DNA of 64,000 nt. Origin: JABMMZ01 sp964438995 (GTDB lineage Bacteria > Bacteroidota > Bacteroidia > NS11-12g > UBA955). Shown here one piece after another: positions 61,954 through 64,000 of this stretch. Positions within the stretch are counted from its first letter, which is position 1. Every line of letters begins with the position of its first letter. A program made the position numbers and the translations under genes. The notes under the pieces were generated by a model. The model searched no databases. It was given only the letters and a program-made list of their open reading frames with translations, and had not been told where the DNA came from. The stretch spans positions 248,001 to 312,000 of the forward strand of contig CAYTMQ010000002.1 in the NCBI GenBank assembly GCA_964438995.1. Direction: 5' to 3'.

Positions 61954-64000
61954 TTAAGACTGAATTAAATGCGTCATTTTGATGTCTTCAATAGTAATTT
62001 TTATCAAAGCAATCAATTTTAACAAATACTCTTCAAACTCAATGTCAATGACGTTTTGCTCAATTTTATGTTCGATATTAACAATAAGTTCCTTGCATTC
62101 TTCCATCATCAAATTAGACAATGAAGGCTTGATTTTGTGAAGCGCTTTTTTAAATGCTTCCATTTCTTTGAAACGATAAGCTGCATCCAATTCATCTAAA
62201 ACCAAAGGTGTATTAAGAACAAAAAGTTTTAACATTTTTATGATGAAATCGTTTTTGCCATTAGAAATTCTCTCGAGATAAGACAACTTGTAATGCATCG
62301 CATGTGAAACATCCTTTCTATAAGTATTGACAGGATTGTCTTTCATGACTTCTAACAAAACATTGTGTAATGATTCTTCTGTAAATGGTTTTGACAAACT
62401 TTCTTTAAATCCTAATTTAGAGTATTTTTTATCATCACCTTTGAGTGCGTGAGCAGTAAGTGCCACTACTGGAGCTTCATTGTAATTGGATTGTTTTAGA
62501 ATAATATCAGTAGCTTCAACACCATCTTTGCCTGGCATTTGTATATCCATTAATATCAAATCAAATGCATTGCTATTGGCTATTTCTATCGCTTGAATTC
62601 CATCTTCGGCTAATGTAACAAAACAACCCCAGTTTTCTAAAATACTCTTCACCAAGAATCTATTGATTTCAACATCTTCTGCTACTAAAATATGTTTGCC
62701 TCTAAAAAAAGCACTGGTTTTAAATGTTGTGTCTTTGATGTTAGGAATTGACTCGGCATCAGATTTAGATACAACAAATGGCAACCTTACAGTAAATGTG
62801 CTGCCCTTTCCAAATTCACTTTCAACGCTTATACTTCCCCCTTGCAATTCGGCAATGGATTTACTAATACTAAGCCCCAAACCTGTACCACCAAATTTAC
62901 CTGCTATTTCTCTCCCTGCTTGAGAATACGGCTCAAAAATGTTGTCAATATGCTCTCTCAGAATGCCAATTCCGGTATCCCTAATTTTAATTTCTACAAG
63001 AATATTATTGTTGTTCTTTTCAACGATATCTAATTCTACACCAATTCTTCCTTCTTTGGTAAACTTAACCGCATTGCCAATCAAATTATTAAGAATTTGT
63101 GTCAATCTATATGGGTCGCCTTCTACAACCAAATTTTGAGGAAGGTGACTTAAAAACTGAAGCTTAATTGATTTTTCTTCTGCTCTATATCTATAGGTCT
63201 CAATAGATTTTTCTACCCTTAGTTCTAATGCAAAATCAATGGATTCTAAATCCACTTTACCAGAATTGATTTTTTCTAAATCGAGGATATCATTTACGAT
63301 CATCAACAATTGTTCAGCAGATTCACCAATTAAATCTACATAGTACTTTTGTTTATCATTTAATTCTGTTTTTGCCAGCAAACCTGTCAATCCAATAAAC
63401 GCGTTCATTGGTGTTCTGATTTCATGGCTCATACTGGCTAAAAATTCAGACTTCGCTTCTGTTGCTTTTTCTGCTATCTCTTTTGCCATTAACGAGCGTT
63501 CTTCTAAGGCTTTTCTATCAATAGCATTTTCAATACTTTTAGCAAAACTCTTTAACAAAGTAATTTCATCATCCGACCAGTTTCTCTCATTTGAACAATC
63601 ATCGTAGCCAACATAGCCCCAGAATGTTTGGTTGTGCATCACTGGAATCACTAAGATTGACTTGATGTTTCTTTGCTCTAAATCTGCTCGTATTGAAGTA
63701 TTGTTGATTTGTTTAACAATAGCATTATAAGAAGTATTTTCTTGCAACATAACACCCATTTCACCTAGACTTTCTAATGGTATATTTTGAAGATTTGAAT
63801 GATTGATAATGGTTTCATGAAGCAATTTATTCCATTCAAATTTTTGAGAAACCACCATTTTGCCATCAATTACTTTACTCTCAAACAAATAGACTCTATC
63901 AGCATTAACAGCCTCACCTATCATGGTTAAAGCATTTTTACATGCATCGTAAAGGTTAGGATTGGACAACAATTCTCCATTTGATTTTGCCACAGCATTG
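61954..64000 (-). CDS. Hybrid histidine kinase (GAF-HisKA-HATPase-REC-HPt), 5' end missing
   Basis: At least 682 residues; the frame stays open to the window edge, so the N-terminus lies outside. A GAF-like domain (ALTMIGEAVNADRVYLFES through YVGYDDCSNERNW) is followed by HisKA with the acceptor His in FLASMSHEIRTPMNAF. The ATPase domain has IRDTGIGILREHI and GGTGLGLSISKSI. The receiver has its Asp in DLILMDIQMPGKDG, and a C-terminal HPt has a His in ALHKIKPSLSNLM. It has the same domain order as the kinase at 36577 but a cytoplasmic GAF sensor rather than a membrane one. No regulator gene lies next to it in the window. Confidence 0.92.
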   Translation of the reverse strand, partial: NAVAKSNGELLSNPNLYDACKNALTMIGEAVNADRVYLFESKVIDGKMVVSQKFEWNKLLHETIINHSNLQNIPLESLGEMGVMLQENTSYNAIVKQINNTSIRADLEQRNIKSILVIPVMHNQTFWGYVGYDDCSNERNWSDDEITLLKSFAKSIENAIDRKALEERSLMAKEIAEKATEAKSEFLASMSHEIRTPMNAFIGLTGLLAKTELNDKQKYYVDLIGESAEQLLMIVNDILDLEKINSGKVDLESIDFALELRVEKSIETYRYRAEEKSIKLQFLSHLPQNLVVEGDPYRLTQILNNLIGNAVKFTKEGRIGVELDIVEKNNNNILVEIKIRDTGIGILREHIDNIFEPYSQAGREIAGKFGGTGLGLSISKSIAELQGGSISVESEFGKGSTFTVRLPFVVSKSDAESIPNIKDTTFKTSAFFRGKHILVAEDVEINRFLVKSILENWGCFVTLAEDGIQAIEIANSNAFDLILMDIQMPGKDGVEATDIILKQSNYNEAPVVALTAHALKGDDKKYSKLGFKESLSKPFTEESLHNVLLEVMKDNPVNTYRKDVSHAMHYKLSYLERISNGKNDFIIKMLKLFVLNTPLVLDELDAAYRFKEMEAFKKALHKIKPSLSNLMMEECKELIVNIEHKIEQNVIDIEFEEYLLKLIALIKITIEDIKMTHLIQS

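Overview
The window is AT-rich bacterial chromosome from a member of the Bacteroidota. The clues are several secreted proteins ending in type IX secretion (T9SS) sorting tails, promoter -7 boxes of the TAnnTTTG type, many TTG/GTG starts, a transketolase split into two genes, and a divergent tsaD/tamB pair. The class or genus cannot be fixed from sequence alone. The content is mostly core and household genes. No prophage, insertion sequence, CRISPR-Cas locus or recognisable defence island is present.

Layout. 1-4 kb: end of an SDR39U1 oxidoreductase overlapping a photolyase, two tandem small secreted paralogues, and 3-hydroxybutyryl-CoA dehydrogenase. 4-6.4 kb: a dispersed palindromic repeat, then a sodium/solute symporter followed by two tiny membrane proteins. 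6.4-14 kb: tamB diverging from tsaD, then a glycosyltransferase and an SDR. 14-17.2 kb: two tandem PKD/T9SS proteins. 17.2-26.3 kb: valS, a repeat-filled intergenic region (second copy of the dispersed repeat plus a 32-bp periodic palindrome array), a GT39-like membrane glycosyltransferase, a Pif1-like helicase, an NHL/PKD/T9SS protein and purC. 26.3-30.8 kb: phoH, a divergent SAM-hydroxide adenosyltransferase homologue, a monooxygenase-fold protein and a TPR-CAP protein. 30.8-35.1 kb: two T9SS paralogues sharing an 824-bp perfectly identical tract. 35.2-40.4 kb: a NdpA-like nucleoid protein, then a hybrid histidine kinase and an NtrC-type sigma-54 activator forming one signalling unit. 40.5-47.8 kb: small envelope proteins, a TPR lipoprotein diverging from homogentisate dioxygenase, and an adaptor/permease/ATPase export operon. 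48-50.6 kb: a membrane pyrophosphatase with an added cysteine-rich tail. 50.7-55.4 kb: hypotheticals, an rRNA/tRNA methyltransferase, a BamA/TamA-like outer-membrane protein and tRNA-His. 55.4-64 kb: an SRPBCC protein, a truncated KilA-N gene, the split transketolase with a von Willebrand A gene between its halves, an omega-amidase/aminotransferase pair, and a second hybrid histidine kinase cut by the window edge.

Genes that plausibly act together are the sensor kinase/sigma-54 activator pair, the HlyD-like adaptor/permease/ATPase trio, the symporter with its small subunits, the transketolase halves, and the aminotransferase/omega-amidase pair (methionine or glutamine transamination with removal of the 2-oxoglutaramate product). 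The observations most worth a second look are the 32-bp periodic palindrome array, the dispersed palindromic repeat, the gene-conversion tract, the cysteine-rich pyrophosphatase tail, the von Willebrand gene inside the transketolase operon, and a probable single-base indel at the start of the BamA-like gene. I did not find a convincing new multi-gene system.
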